Shown here piece after piece: positions 1-10,318 of a stretch of DNA of 64,000 nt. The notes under the pieces were generated by a model, which saw nothing but the letters and a program-made list of their open reading frames with translations, had not been told where the DNA came from and made no database searches. The stretch's first letter is position 1. Every line of letters starts with the position of its first letter. The translations under genes and the position numbers were made by a program. Source of the stretch: Polytrichum commune (lineage: Eukaryota > Streptophyta > Polytrichopsida > Polytrichales > Polytrichaceae); contig OX485805.1 in NCBI GenBank assembly GCA_950295325.1, forward strand, positions 13,240,501 to 13,304,500, written 5' to 3'.

Positions 1-1100
1 AAGGAATCAATTTTAGCACCTTACATGACATACTCCAAGCCCCACCCAACTTGGTAAGTCAACTAAATAATGTTATGTCATACAACAACCAAACTCAACC
101 AATATTAGTCATTGAACATTGCAAACTTTGATTGAGTAAGCTCAGGTGTGAAGTTGATTGAACTAGTCAAGACTTTGAACCCTGAACGATGTAAACCACA
201 TACAAATTTTGAAACCTTGAACCATATTTGTCAAATATATAATTATCTATGCGATTCGTCAACAATGCAAATGGCTTAGTGAAACCTTCATTAAAATGAT
301 TTGAGGTTTGAAGCATAGACAAATGTATCCTTGTAGGCAATTTATGATCAAAAGATACCTCAAATAACCAATAAGTACGAAACAACCTTTGTGGGTTGGA
401 TCAACTTTCCACCCTTACCCCCCCCCCCTTCTTCTTTTTTAAGCTTCGGGTCCCTTCTTGCTTACCACGTCTTAGATAGGTTATAGTACGTGGCCCGATG
501 GCTAGGACCCACAACTCCCCATTGTGAACCACGTACCCAAAAAGCTTCGTGGAAGACTCTCATAAGCTTTGTTAGTGGACCTCCTTCTTCCTTTAAGCAC
601 CTTTCTCACTCATTGAGGCCCAAGGGCACGGCGTTTCAATGTTCTAGGCCACTATGTGCAAGCCAAGGCATTCAAGGCCACGTTTTTCAAGACTTCTCTC
701 TTTCCATTCCATAGATATTTTCAAGCGTGTTACCTAGTCGCATATTACTCTTGAGGAAGATAACGGGTTAGACCTGCACCTATTTGCTCTTGAAACATTT
801 AAGAATATTCGTGATGAGTGGGGGACTTGCATGAAGACATAAAGTGGTTCCAAGGTCACCTGTTTTTGAAAAAGAGAATCCATGAGACTCTTGTGATAAT
901 AAAGAGTTAAAGAGAAACCATGGCAAACTATGACAAAGTAATAGAAAAATATATAGATAGAAACTCCAACCCCTTTCAAGCAAGGGGCCGGCGTGAATAA
1001 AGTGTCCGTTCGTAATGCCAATGACCCGATGCCCACTCGACAAGGGGACATTGGGACAAATACTACTCTCCCCTTTCGAGGATAGACACTATAGTGACGC
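1..1100. other. Gene-free stretch, no recognised element
   Basis: No convincing gene is visible. The DNA is AT-rich with short open frames in all directions, none resembling a known family. A run of about eleven C lies near 418-428. Around 495-540 there is a weak tRNA-promoter-like motif (GTGGCCCGATGGCTAGGAC) that may be a damaged SINE head, but the second promoter box is not convincing. Confidence 0.5.
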
Positions 1101-1103
1101 ACT

Positions 1104-1320
1104 ATACAAGTTCCTAGCTAGCCACTAGTGCCTTGAAGATACCGGACATGGTATCCCCCCAAAGGGCTTTGAGGTACCCATACAACAAGCTCCAAGGACT
1201 CCCCACCATAGTTGGGTGGACTAAGGTGGTGAGCACCACGCCGGCATGGGGAATAGAACCCACAACCTCCTCATTGGGGGTCATGAGCCCTAACCACCAA
1301 GCCAAGGCCCGTGGTGCCTA
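1104..1320 (-). mobile_element. tRNA-derived SINE (candidate)
   Basis: Read on the minus strand, the 5' part carries a pol III A-box-like motif (TTGGCTTGGTGGTTAGG) followed about 35 bases later by a B-box-like motif (GGTTCTATTCCC), the layout of a tRNA-derived SINE head. About 150 bases of unrelated body follow. I did not find a clear target-site duplication or poly-A tail, so the ends are approximate. A decayed tRNA gene is less likely because the cloverleaf does not close. Confidence 0.55.
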
Positions 1321-1328
1321 GAAAGATA

Positions 1329-1336
<8 letters not shown>

Positions 1337-1363
<27 letters not shown>
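1337..1363. repeat. (TA)n microsatellite
   Basis: Uninterrupted TA dinucleotide run next to the 5' end of the SINE candidate. Confidence 0.9.
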
Positions 1364-2403
1364 CAGGAAGCATTAAGCTTTTGTTGTTATCCTAGTCATA
1401 CATACTTTGTGAGGAGGAAGAGTTTTTAACTTAGTGCATATTGGGACAAGGCGGTTATAATAAAGTTAGTTGTGATGTCTCTCAAAGAGAGACGAAACCA
1501 TGGTTAAAGGCCATTAGGAGGCAAGACTCTTTTGTGAGGTTAGGATGAGAACCCTAGTCTTTTCCACCATAATATAGATCTATATCATCAGACCATATTT
1601 CATCTTCTTGATTTTTTTTCAAATTTCCGTCATTTCTATCATTGTGTGATGGCGTCTTCATTCATTTCACTGTAGGAATTGATACATGGTTGTGTCTTCA
1701 TGCAAGAATGTATGCATTAGTTCTTGGATTTTCAAGATGTAGTATAGCTTGTAAGAATAATTGTTTTGCACTTTTCAAGCAATACAAAGAGGATAAATTG
1801 GCAAATGCAATCTCGGGGTATGACATATATGAATATAGATTTTTTTGAATTTAAGGACCATTGGTGGCATAAAGGAGGTCAAGTCATGAAGCATGTAACT
1901 ACATCAACAAATAATACAAATTTATCATAAAAGCAAACTCAAATTAATTGTTCTCAAGAAGAAACCAACACATTGCAATCAAATATTCTTTCAGCCAAAA
2001 AAATATACAAATTTTCCATTTAAAAGAATCTTTGGCATTTTTTAGATGGTAGAGACTAACACTATCATGATATGTTTTTTTGAAAAAGCAATTGCATTGT
2101 TAAAAATGATAAATTATCATATACATAGACTTATAGATAAGTTGTAGTATCTATCAGTAGTAAGAATTATACTAATGATTCTCTAGCTAATTTTTCTTTC
2201 TAAATTTTTTTTGGCTAATACATGATGTGTTGATGTTGTTTCCTACAACATTTTTTCACTCTATCTTCTTTTTATTTTTTATTTTCTTCCATTTCATACT
2301 CATTTTTATGCTCCACCTCCTCATCAAGATTTTTTTCTACCTCTTCAACAAAGTTATCTCACACAAATTTTCTTGGCAGTGCTTACATCTCCTTAATTAT
2401 TGA
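1364..2403. other. Gene-free stretch
   Basis: AT-rich DNA with no recognisable coding or repeat signature. Short frames here show no family features. Confidence 0.5.
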
Positions 2404-2759
2404 TTATGCAACATGAAACATGTTCATGTTCTGAAAATCTCCTAGTACCAAATCTACCTTAGTATATAATTTTATTCTTGCTTCTCTAACCCATGTTATA
2501 TCATATTTACCTCCATGAATAATGCTTAGATTAAGAAGAGAGATGCATGCAATAACAATTTCAAGAACATGTTGTAAAGCTACATCGATTCTTTCCAACA
2601 ATATCCTTCACCTCCCCTTCAACATGCAAATTGCTCGTTCAATTGACATACGTATGTTTGATTGAATGAAGTTCAAGTGCGCCTGCTCATGTGATAGTCT
2701 TTCTTTCTCACCTTTAGATTGTGAATAAAATCAAGGCCGCATAGGATAGGTTGCATTAC

Positions 2760-3587
2760 TGTAACAAACCTCTCACAGGTTTGTCATCAACTTTCACACT
2801 AACACTTATCAATCAAAACGATGAGTTGAAGAACTCAGTTTATTTTCTTTGTAATGTCAAATTACAATCATAGACCAAGTAGGTCTTGGTCTAAGCTCAA
2901 CCACCCGACTATAGGAGAGGGACAAAAAGATCCTCTCTCCTCCCCCAAGCTTCTTCTTATGCCAGAGGCATTACTTTACTTTCTATCCTAACATATAGTA
3001 AAAGTACTCTATTCATAGCTCTATATCTTATTTCTACTATGATTCTTCTATCTTTGGTTCTTTTAGAACCTTCTTCCATCTTTTAACTCAGTCTCATTCT
3101 TCCAATTGAAACTGTCTAATTCCAATTGGATTCATCCATCCTTCCTTCTAGTTGAAATTGTCTAATTCCAACTTGATGCATCCATCCTTTATTCTAGTTG
3201 GAATTGTCTAATTCCAACTTGGTTCATCCAACCATTCTTCTAGTTAGAACTGTCTAAATCCAACTAGATCTATCTATTCATTGAGAGTTGTCTAACTCCA
3301 ATGAATAACATTTATCTTTCTAATTTTGGAGTGGTCTTACTCCAGTGCACCTCATCGAGAGTTGTCTAACTCATGTGCACATGTTCTCAATATGGAATGG
3401 TATAATTCCAATGCACTAAATGCGGAGCTATCTAACTCAAGCGCACATGTTGTCAATCTAGAGTTGTCTAATTCCAATCCATCCATCTTCAACTGGGAGT
3501 TGTCTAGCTCTCATCATCATGTGCTTACACACTGGCACATGTGGTTAGAATATTCAACCATCCATCAATATTTCTAGTTATCTTACA
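2760..3587. mobile_element. Solo LTR with 5-bp target duplication
   Basis: An 828-bp block begins TGTAAC and ends TTACA, the TG...CA ends of an LTR, and is flanked by ATTAC at 2755-2759 and again at 3588-3592. It interrupts the Harbinger pseudogene exactly between the codons for the conserved ...LPYK and ATYPMRP tracts. No internal retrotransposon coding region accompanies it, so it is best read as a solo LTR left by LTR-LTR recombination. The superfamily (Copia or Gypsy) cannot be told from the LTR alone. Confidence 0.8.
3095..3500. repeat. Degenerate tandem repeat with palindromic core inside the LTR
   Basis: About eight diverged units of 40-60 bases, each centred on a short palindrome of the form GGAATTGTCTAATTCC or GGAGTTGTCTAACTCC with the loop GTCT kept. 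Both arms of the palindrome change together between units (AATT with AATT, GTT with AAC). Confidence 0.75.
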
Positions 3588-4240
3588 ATTACAATTGAAC
3601 TTATAAGGTAGAAATATTGCTCTCATAATTTATTTCCAATTTCTAATTGTTGGAATAAAGCCCAATCATGTATATAGCCAACCTACTCAAAATCATAATC
3701 TCAAAACTTGCATTCTACATCTACAACCCCTTGAAGCAATGCTGAATAAAATCACTTCCCACAATAATATGAAGCCCAATCCCAAGAAGATGCAATGATG
3801 GGAATATAACTACTATCAATTGCTTCTCACACGTATGGAAGAAGGTGTTCAAATTCAAAGGCAATTTTTTTAAAATATGAGCTAATGTTGGTTCCCCAAA
3901 AACCAATGGCCTCACATGATTTTAAATAGCTTCACAACATTCTTTTATAATCATTAGAGTAGTATTATGTGCCATCCCATATAAATCAGCATACATTATT
4001 AGAATATCACCACTTCCTAATCATGTTAATTCCAAAGTAACTCTAGTATGAATGAGAATATGTTTTCTCATATTCGCATCAATGTTTTCCAAAACAGTCT
4101 CTAAAATTGTGCACAAATATCTAAATGTTAGAAGATTCACTCGTATATGATTCTTGAACATATTCTCCGCAAATGAGCTTAAAAGATTATGCTCCACATA
4201 TCAACCTATCCTCTCATATTCACATAAAGACCTTGGAGTG

Positions 4241-4507
4241 TTCATTCAACCTCCTTCAAGAATGAAAACAACCACCAACATCATTTCAATATTTTATTCA
4301 TAATATGTAACAATTTGTTGAAATGTCAATAAGGCAATAATCACATGTTTTATAACCATGCAAAAAGCAAGGACAACAAAGAAGGTGTTGTCTTATTTCA
4401 TCCATAGCTATAAAATTTGAGAAGATGCTCAACACGTACCTCCACGATGATAGAATTATTCAAGAGATCCCTCGGAACTTTGCATTGGAGATAGGACTTG
4501 CGACTTG
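4241..4507. other. Intergenic, possible extension of the Harbinger remnant
   Basis: The stretch upstream (on the minus strand) of the readable Harbinger transposase may hold its N-terminal region, but the frame is too damaged to assign. Confidence 0.35.
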
Positions 4508-4519
4508 TACATGGGATTT

Positions 4520-4650
4520 CACCAGAGCCCACCTCCTATAGGAGGCATAACACCCAATATTGCATCTCGGATCCCCAAAATCAATATAGGGTTAACAAGC
4601 TCACATTCACGCCAGTACACATAGTGCAGGCGTTATCTTATCTTATCTTA
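4520..4650 (+). mobile_element. 131-bp LINE 3' fragment (or SINE) with 12-bp target duplication
   Basis: The insert begins CACCAGAGCCCACC and ends in a (TATCT)n-type tail. It is flanked by TACATGGGATTT at 4508-4519 and 4651-4662. The same 3' sequence (CACCAGAGCCCACCTCC, then TTCACGCC..GTAC..GGGCGTT) follows the endonuclease frame of the LINE at 5475-6590, so this is either a severely 5'-truncated copy of that LINE or a SINE that borrows its 3' end. The tail differs from the (TTTTTC)n tail of the longer copy. Confidence 0.8.
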
Positions 4651-4664
4651 TACATGGGATTTTG

Positions 4665-4787
4665 CATTTCACACAGGCAAGCCCCAAGTTCCATGTAAAT
4701 TATATTTTAATGGCCTCTCGAGGCTCAAAAGTTGGACCTTATTCACATGGGTGGGGCTTGGGACTTGGGACATGTGTGAACCGGCCC
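4665..4787. mobile_element. End of a Harbinger-like MITE
   Basis: Inverted segments (TTCACACAGGCAAGCCCC near 4668 and the reverse complement of GGTTCACACATGTCCCAAG ending at 4787) are followed by TAA. The terminus GGGCCGGTTCACAC matches other elements at 41442, 54634 and 63431. The left boundary is unclear because it lies next to the LINE fragment. Confidence 0.5.
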
Positions 4788-4799
4788 TAAGAGATCATT

Positions 4800-5340
4800 A
4801 GCTCGTTGTATATCAAAGCCAATTTTGAAAGTTGGGTGAAACTCCTGGGACCTCCTCTTTCCACCTCTCAAACTTTGAGAATATTTTAAGATCTAAAATA
4901 GGGTATGTGCATGGGCCCCACTATCCTACATCCTAGATCGACCTATGCAAAAGCAAGCTTGGCCTACCTGTCCTAATAAAGCAAGCCAGAAACCTGATTT
5001 TTTATAACCTGACATCACTCTTTGTGCATGCTTTGTTTACACATTAAGAAAACTTGAATGACGTTGTGTTAATTCTCATGAACTCAGAATTTGGGACTAA
5101 TTAAACCCATGGTTTCATCCGCTTTACTTTACAGAGAAAGCTATCAAGGAAGAGAGATGGCGCTCAATACAATACAATACAATACAAACAAAACAAAAAG
5201 TCCCCGACAAAAGTGACATTGGGGTGACATGAGATTCCCGCTTTCAAAAGAAGTCTTTGAGAGAGTCTTCTTTTGAAAGACTTCTTTTGAAATGATACTT
5301 GAACTGTCCTCTAGTTGCATGTACAAATAGGTAGATAAAG
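4800..5340. other. Gene-free stretch with a short local repeat
   Basis: No gene seen. At about 5240-5295 a short motif (AGTCTTTGAGAGAG and TTCTTTTGAAAGACTTC) recurs in direct and inverted form and could fold into a hairpin. Near 5165 there is a short (AATAC)n run. Confidence 0.45.
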
Positions 5341-5474
5341 TCTAAACTGTCTCTCGATGAAGACAAAATTGGTTAAGATCCAAGTGTTTTCCAAAGTCCA
5401 ATCGGTAACATGTTGATAGTTCTCGGTTTTCTTTCATTACTTTAGCGTATATTCTATAGATTCTTCTAAAACGA

Positions 5475-6590
5475 AGCCCACGCCTCACCCTATTGGCTAG
5501 CAAGTTGCCCAACCGCCGCGCATGACAGAGCAATTCGAAACTTACACATGTTCATAACAAAAGCACACAACAATCAAGAAGTAAGGGTGGCCCAGCATAA
5601 GTTCACGTACGTAGACAAATGGCTATCCAACGACCAAATAAACCAGAAACTCTCCAACCACTTCTGGAAAGACAACAAAATAACAGATGCCCAAATCACC
5701 CAAACCTTAAAAATCAAATATGCCCAATACATGGGTAATCACTGAAAAAACATCTTTTGGCCACTCAAATTCCAAAATCCCAACTGCACACTATGCCACC
5801 GTAACGAACGAGACACTTGGCCCCACCTCCTATCCATGTGCGAACACCCATATCTAAAAGGTTTAAGAATTGCCCGCCATAATAAAGCGGTACACCTCAT
5901 CACCCAAACACTCCAAGCCAACAAACATACCCGATTCTACACTTTAACCAATGCAGGAAACCTCAACAACAGGAATCAAGAACAAACAGTCCCAAAATGG
6001 CTCATAAAATGCACATGCACACAAACAAGTTGCCAATGCCACGCCAAATTAAGACCCGATATCCTAAACATACTAGGCGCCCCAAACCACACACCCACGC
6101 CTTTATTACCATCACCCTCCCATACAATACAATTCATTGAATTCACATATTGTTATGACAGATTCCCCGAACAAGCACTCATACACAAACACACCAAATA
6201 CGACCCACTAATTAATAACATACAAACTCAAGGTTGGAAAACGAACCCCCTAATCACCATCATAGCAAGCGTTTGGGGAGCCATACACGAACAATCCGTC
6301 GACAAATTAACCAAACTTAAACTCCCAAAATCCAACATTAAAACACTCATGAAAAATATACACCATAATGCCATTAAATATCTTACCTACCTAGTCCTTA
6401 ACAAAAGAAAACTAGAAAACAAAGAAGCTACTGTCACACTCCCTTAAACAAAGGGATAAATACGTAACACCAGAGCCCACCTCCCAGAGAGGCATAAAAC
6501 CTCATACTACAACACGGTCCGCTGTGTTAAGTGTTTAAATAATGGGTTCACATTCACGCCGGTACCATGTACGGGCGTTTCTTTTTCTTT
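5475..6590 (+). mobile_element. 5'-truncated LINE with restriction-like endonuclease, 14-bp duplication
   Basis: The 1116-bp insert is flanked by TTCTTCTAAAACGA at 5461-5474 and again at 6591-6604. It starts inside the ORF, runs through the C-terminal coding region, a short 3' UTR starting around CACCAGAGCCC, and a tail of TTTTTC units. 5' truncation, a long duplication and a short-repeat tail are the marks of target-primed reverse transcription. The insertion landed in a MITE-1 copy. Confidence 0.88.
5476..6447 (+). pseudogene. LINE ORF C-terminus: CCHC zinc finger plus restriction-like endonuclease
   Basis: One frame of 324 codons is open from the insertion edge to the stop, apart from a single in-frame TGA at 5743-5745. 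Around 5790-5845 it encodes a CX2CX9HX4C finger (CTLCHRNERDTWPHLLSMC), followed by a basic RHNKAV tract. A CxC..CxC cluster precedes RPDILNILG (about 6050-6080), and IEFTYCYDRF follows near 6135-6165, with a Lys pair (HKHTKY) after it. The PD, then E, then K order fits a PD-(D/E)XK nuclease of the kind found in R2, NeSL and Dualen-type non-LTR elements, which nicks the target to prime reverse transcription. The reverse transcriptase core itself is missing. Assignment to a named clade is uncertain. I do not think this is a host gene because of the duplication, the tail and two further decayed copies in the window. Confidence 0.8.
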
Positions 6591-6700
6591 TTCTTCTAAA
6601 ACGATCAGTGATAATGGTCTAAGGTCTTGATCTTGAACCAGTTATTTCTCAAACTCAACCGGCCAACAAGTAACTAGAAGTTGGAACTCTCCGATTGTAT

Positions 6701-7738
6701 GCCCGAATACTACACTAAACATCTTATTGAGTGTTGCCCACTCTATTCATCATCAATCCACATTGAATGCCTTGCAATCTTTGGGTGGTCATTACATTAA
6801 TATGTGCGATTAGGTTGCCCCACGCTAACTTATCAACATCCCACACTAGTTTGAATATTTATTATCATCGTAACAAATTACATTATTATTTTCATTGTGG
6901 TTGCTAGAGGATTGAGAAAATAAAATTATAAATTTTGTGATTTAATTTTGACCCAAGGTAATTTGCAATGGCGCATGCAAATAACATATTCACAAAGGCA
7001 ACTTGATTGGACATATTTATGTAGAGAGGGTGTGACAATATGACACTTGGTGCAACCTAAATAAGTCGCAAACACCAATCAAACCAACATGGACATGAAT
7101 TTTGATGCCACCACACTAAATAAGATGTTTGATGTATGTTCAAGTGTATTCGGTTGGGAAAGCTTGTGAAACAACAAGTTGGTTTCACGTCAATGTATAC
7201 CTATCATTCAAAGTTGGGAGGGTGCTACACAATTCATAACATTTCGTGTTGTTTAGTATTTGGAAGAACACAATGACTATAACTTCTTATTCTATCTTTT
7301 TTTTTCACAAACAATGTACAAATAGGTAGGTTGGGCATTTATAGAACACAAAAGGTCCTTTACTTGGTGGAAAGTTATAGTTAGAATAATTGAAAGTTTA
7401 TAGCATGTTATGTAACTACAAATAGTAAGTGACATCAAATACCATAAAGAGTGTAGTTCTTTGGCGTTCACAACTGTGAACAACTTAGATCATAATAGTT
7501 CTCGATCTATTAGGGTTGGAGCTCAAGGTCCTCATTAAGCAGCACGACAATAAATTGCAACAAAAAGAAGTGAGAAGAATTTGAGACACGGGAAGAAGTG
7601 TAAGTTAGATGGTGGATTGTGAGTGTGAACTCCTCATTGTTCATGGTGCCTTCATGCATGCAGTCACAAATGAGCCCTCTACAATAGTGTTGTAGGCCTT
7701 TTTATGGCATGTGCCACTTGTAAGCTCTTATAAGGTAT
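6701..7738. other. Gene-free stretch
   Basis: No gene or known repeat recognised. Near 6800-6870 a short segment (GTTGCCCCACGCTAAC..TATCAACATCCCACACT) recurs at about 36815-36850 and 58950-58985, so an uncharacterised dispersed repeat is present. Confidence 0.45.
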
Positions 7739-8120
7739 GTGGGTGCTATTCGGTTCGTTTTTTCATGTTCTCCAACTTTCACCAATTAGAGTTACACAAC
7801 AAAACTTGTGTTGCATTTAGAAATCTATGATAAAGCATCAGCAAAAATCGGATCAAAGATCAGACCTCCCCTTATTTAGTTATGGTTATTGAAAGTACAC
7901 ATTTGTCGACTCCTTAACCGAATACATAGGTCCTCCCAATTGCGTTCACTATTGAGTGTGTAGTAGTTACTAATATTTGAAGATGTAGTTCGACCTCTTT
8001 TAAACATGTGTCTTTATGGTGCTTGCTCTTTGATCCTCACCGAACCACATACCAATCGAATATAGAAATCCGATTAAGGAGAGGAAACCAAATAACACAT
8101 GCATGCCTTATATGTACAAG
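7739..8120. repeat. Dispersed repeat family A, copy 1
   Basis: About 380 bp matching 9539-9920 and 33000-33375 along their length. Shared landmarks are GGACCTCCCCTTATTTAG-like text, a segment about an adjacent TTGAGTGT, and an end motif CAAATnnAGGTGTCTAATTAAG. There is no coding potential and no clear terminal repeats. Confidence 0.7.
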
Positions 8121-8638
8121 AAATTGTCACCGTCTGCCAATCATATTGTAGAGAGGCCTTCTCTCAGCTGACCAAGTATAATGAGCCGAAAGGGCTCTCA
8201 AAACAAGTTGGTTTGGAGTATACGTACCTACTGAAGACAACCTCACATTTTTTTTGGGGTTGATCTATGAGTTCCTTACCCTTGTTGCATCAAACAAAAC
8301 AGAGTTGATTGAACCTTGATCACCAAAAACATTATAAGATCGCAACTACCAAGAAACCATTATGATTCATAAATTCGAACACTAAACTATTTTATCTAGT
8401 TTGATGTGACATTACAATTAGTGTACCAATGTAATAGAATGGTCTCCATGACTTGTCATGTAGCAGCAAGTGCCCCCATCCTTCTCTAGTTACCACCCAA
8501 CTACTTACAGGGTTGATGTTGAATAGTGTGGGCCACACTAAATCCAATGTATAGTGTACTAGCCATTGGAGTGCCATCTTCTATCTCTCTTTTGTTCAGG
8601 CCAGGAACTTCTTTCTGCCCCAAGTCAATGAATCATAC
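8121..8638. other. Gene-free stretch, related to 9930-10310
   Basis: Parts around 8370-8580 resemble 10110-10290 (a segment with GTTGTGTAACAGCAAGTG and GCCACCCAA), so the repeat A neighbourhood is probably a larger duplicated unit. No gene seen. Confidence 0.45.
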
Positions 8639-8846
8639 TAGTGCCCGGGAAGTTAGTGTTTGGGCATATATATAGTCAGTCAAGATCCATCTTCCGGTGT
8701 TGCTTTATATCATTTGAGGTATATTCTTCTATAGATTCTTCTAGAATGATCGGTGCTTCTCCGGAAGTCTCCAACTTGAACCGGTGGTTCTTTCTCAAAC
8801 TCAACCGGTTCATCTGTAACTAACCGCCGGTTCTCCTCAAGCCCTT
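8639..8846 (-). mobile_element. hAT MITE-1 copy
   Basis: Reverse-orientation copy of the MITE-1 family with the internal landmarks kept (CTCAACCGGTTCATCTGTAA, then ACCGCCGGTTCTCC). The right end is worn and a matching 8-bp duplication is not obvious. Confidence 0.75.
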
Positions 8847-8952
8847 AAACGTATATACCAAAAGACAACCAAGTTGTTGCATATATAGTAGTATAGGATG
8901 GCTTGTAACAAGCCCTTTCAACATGTGTAAACTAACATACTTTTCTCCCTCC

Positions 8953-9396
8953 TTATTGGCTTTGTCTGTAGGACAAAGACTATGCATCAACTTCTCTGTC
9001 TCAAGAGCAAATTTCCTAACCACTTGGACGTTACTTGTTCTTGCTATTTGGTAGACTTTATTTAATGTGGATGTTAAGTATAGTGTTTTATATATATATA
9101 TATATATATATATCCAGTTAACTATAGTTTCTCTCTAAAATATATAAAAAAAGAATTCCTACTTAACTATAGTTATTTTGGCAGTTGTTAATTTTTTATT
9201 TCAAAAATTTCAAGTGATAAATGAGTAGCCTTAGTCCTTGATCCGCATTTGAGAAAAAGGTGCACAACATCCAAGAAAGGTTTGGTTATGTGTATAGTAA
9301 ATAGCCACGGATTGGCATGAGCAAAGTAGACAACTACATCCGTAGTCTTTCATAATAAAGGACAGAGCCTCACGGTTATACCGTTTTCTTGTTTAC
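8953..9396. repeat. Dispersed repeat family B, copy 1
   Basis: About 440 bp matching 22028-22440. It contains a (TA)n run at about 9088-9113, TTAACTATAGTTATTTTGGC, and ends in GAGCCTCACGGTT.TACCGTT. No protein similarity and no terminal inverted repeats seen. It lies directly before the second copy of repeat A, and may be part of one composite non-autonomous element. Confidence 0.7.
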
Positions 9397-9538
9397 TCTC
9401 TCCACTTGTTTGCTGCCCGTTTTTGTGAAGACGAGTGTTTTAAGCGCTCCAAATACATGTGACCAGAACCTCAATCCCAATGTGCATGGACATGAATCAG
9501 CTGCAAAGGATACAATAGGTGGAGGCAACTCTCTCGTG

Positions 9539-9920
9539 AGGCGTGCGAGCGTTATTCGGTCGGTATTTCGGGTTCTCCATCTTCTATTGATCAAATTTAC
9601 GTCGTCAAATTTGATTTGCATCAGCGAATATATATGTGCTCAAACAGCCACAACAAAAAAGTATTGGAAATCGGACCTCCCCTGATTATGTTATGGTAAG
9701 CGGAAGTGCACGTTTGTTGATTCCTTGAATGAGTACACGGGTCCTCCCAATTGTCTTCATCATTGAGTGTGGAGTAGCTAATAAAATTTGAAGGCGTAGT
9801 CCAATTCCTTCGAAAATGTGTGTTTCAGTGTTTGTTCTTTGGTCTTTACCTAAGCACACACCAATCAAATTGAGGTGCCCGATTAAAATTTTCTTCTTTT
9901 GAAACGAATAACACTCGGAT
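9539..9920. repeat. Dispersed repeat family A, copy 2
   Basis: Aligns with 7739-8120 and 33000-33375. The short frames across it are interrupted in the other copies, so it is not a gene. Confidence 0.7.
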
Positions 9921-10316
9921 ACCCTGCATGTAGCAAAAATAAATCTTGAGACATTTGGACCTCTTAATCAGCCAATGAATTGTTCATTGAGGGGACAAAG
10001 TCTACCAAAGCCACACTGGACAGCCACAAGCTTCATTTTAGTTTTCAAGACTTATTATTGTACGCTTTGAATGGCAGTGCAACAAACACAAAACCTAAGA
10101 AACAACACTACATATACTATTTAGTGTGGCATTAAAATTTGTGCATCATGTTAAATGGAATAGTCTTCAAAACTTGTTGTGTAACAGCAAGTGTCATACG
10201 CCACCTTCTCTAATTGCCACCCAATGATTATCAAGCAGTTAGCATGGTCAATGATGAATAGCGTGGACCACACCGAATTAGATGTTGAATGCACCACACT
10301 AGCGAGAAAATGTGTA
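9921..10316. other. Gene-free stretch
   Basis: Partly similar to 8340-8580. No gene recognised. Confidence 0.4.
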
Positions 10317-10318
10317 TA

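Larger units (their letters stand above)
2404..4240 (-). pseudogene. PIF/Harbinger transposase, decayed and split by a solo LTR
   Basis: On the minus strand, pieces of a Harbinger DDE nuclease can be read in order. Near 4235-4110 there is an N-terminal helical part. Near 3830-3700 lies the region around the first catalytic Asp and a following tract (AIDSSYIPIIAS, then LLQGVVDVECKF). Near 3670 comes HDWALFQ. After the insertion, from about 2757 down to 2404, come ATYPMRP, a block similar to NIRMSIERA, and ACISLLNLSIIHGG at the C-terminus. The family encodes a transposase that works with a Myb-like partner and makes 3-bp duplications. Many stops and frameshifts show it is dead. The frame closes across the solo LTR once one copy of the 5-bp duplication is removed, which supports both calls. 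Confidence 0.8.
5342..6700 (-). mobile_element. hAT MITE-1 copy, split by a LINE
   Basis: Two half-copies of the 226-bp MITE-1 family flank the LINE: the 3'-like half at about 5342-5474 and the 5'-like half at about 6605-6700, both on the minus strand. Together they align along the whole family, so the MITE was in place before the LINE inserted. The outer ends have drifted and no clear 8-bp duplication is left. Confidence 0.7.

Noticed and set aside
490-714. tRNA-like motif near 490-540 as a tRNA or SINE
   Set aside because: An A-box-like stretch exists but no B box at proper distance and no duplication or tail.
5836-6447. 203-codon frame as a stand-alone host gene
   Set aside because: It is the downstream part of a longer LINE frame, bounded by a 14-bp duplication and a tail, with two decayed relatives in the window.
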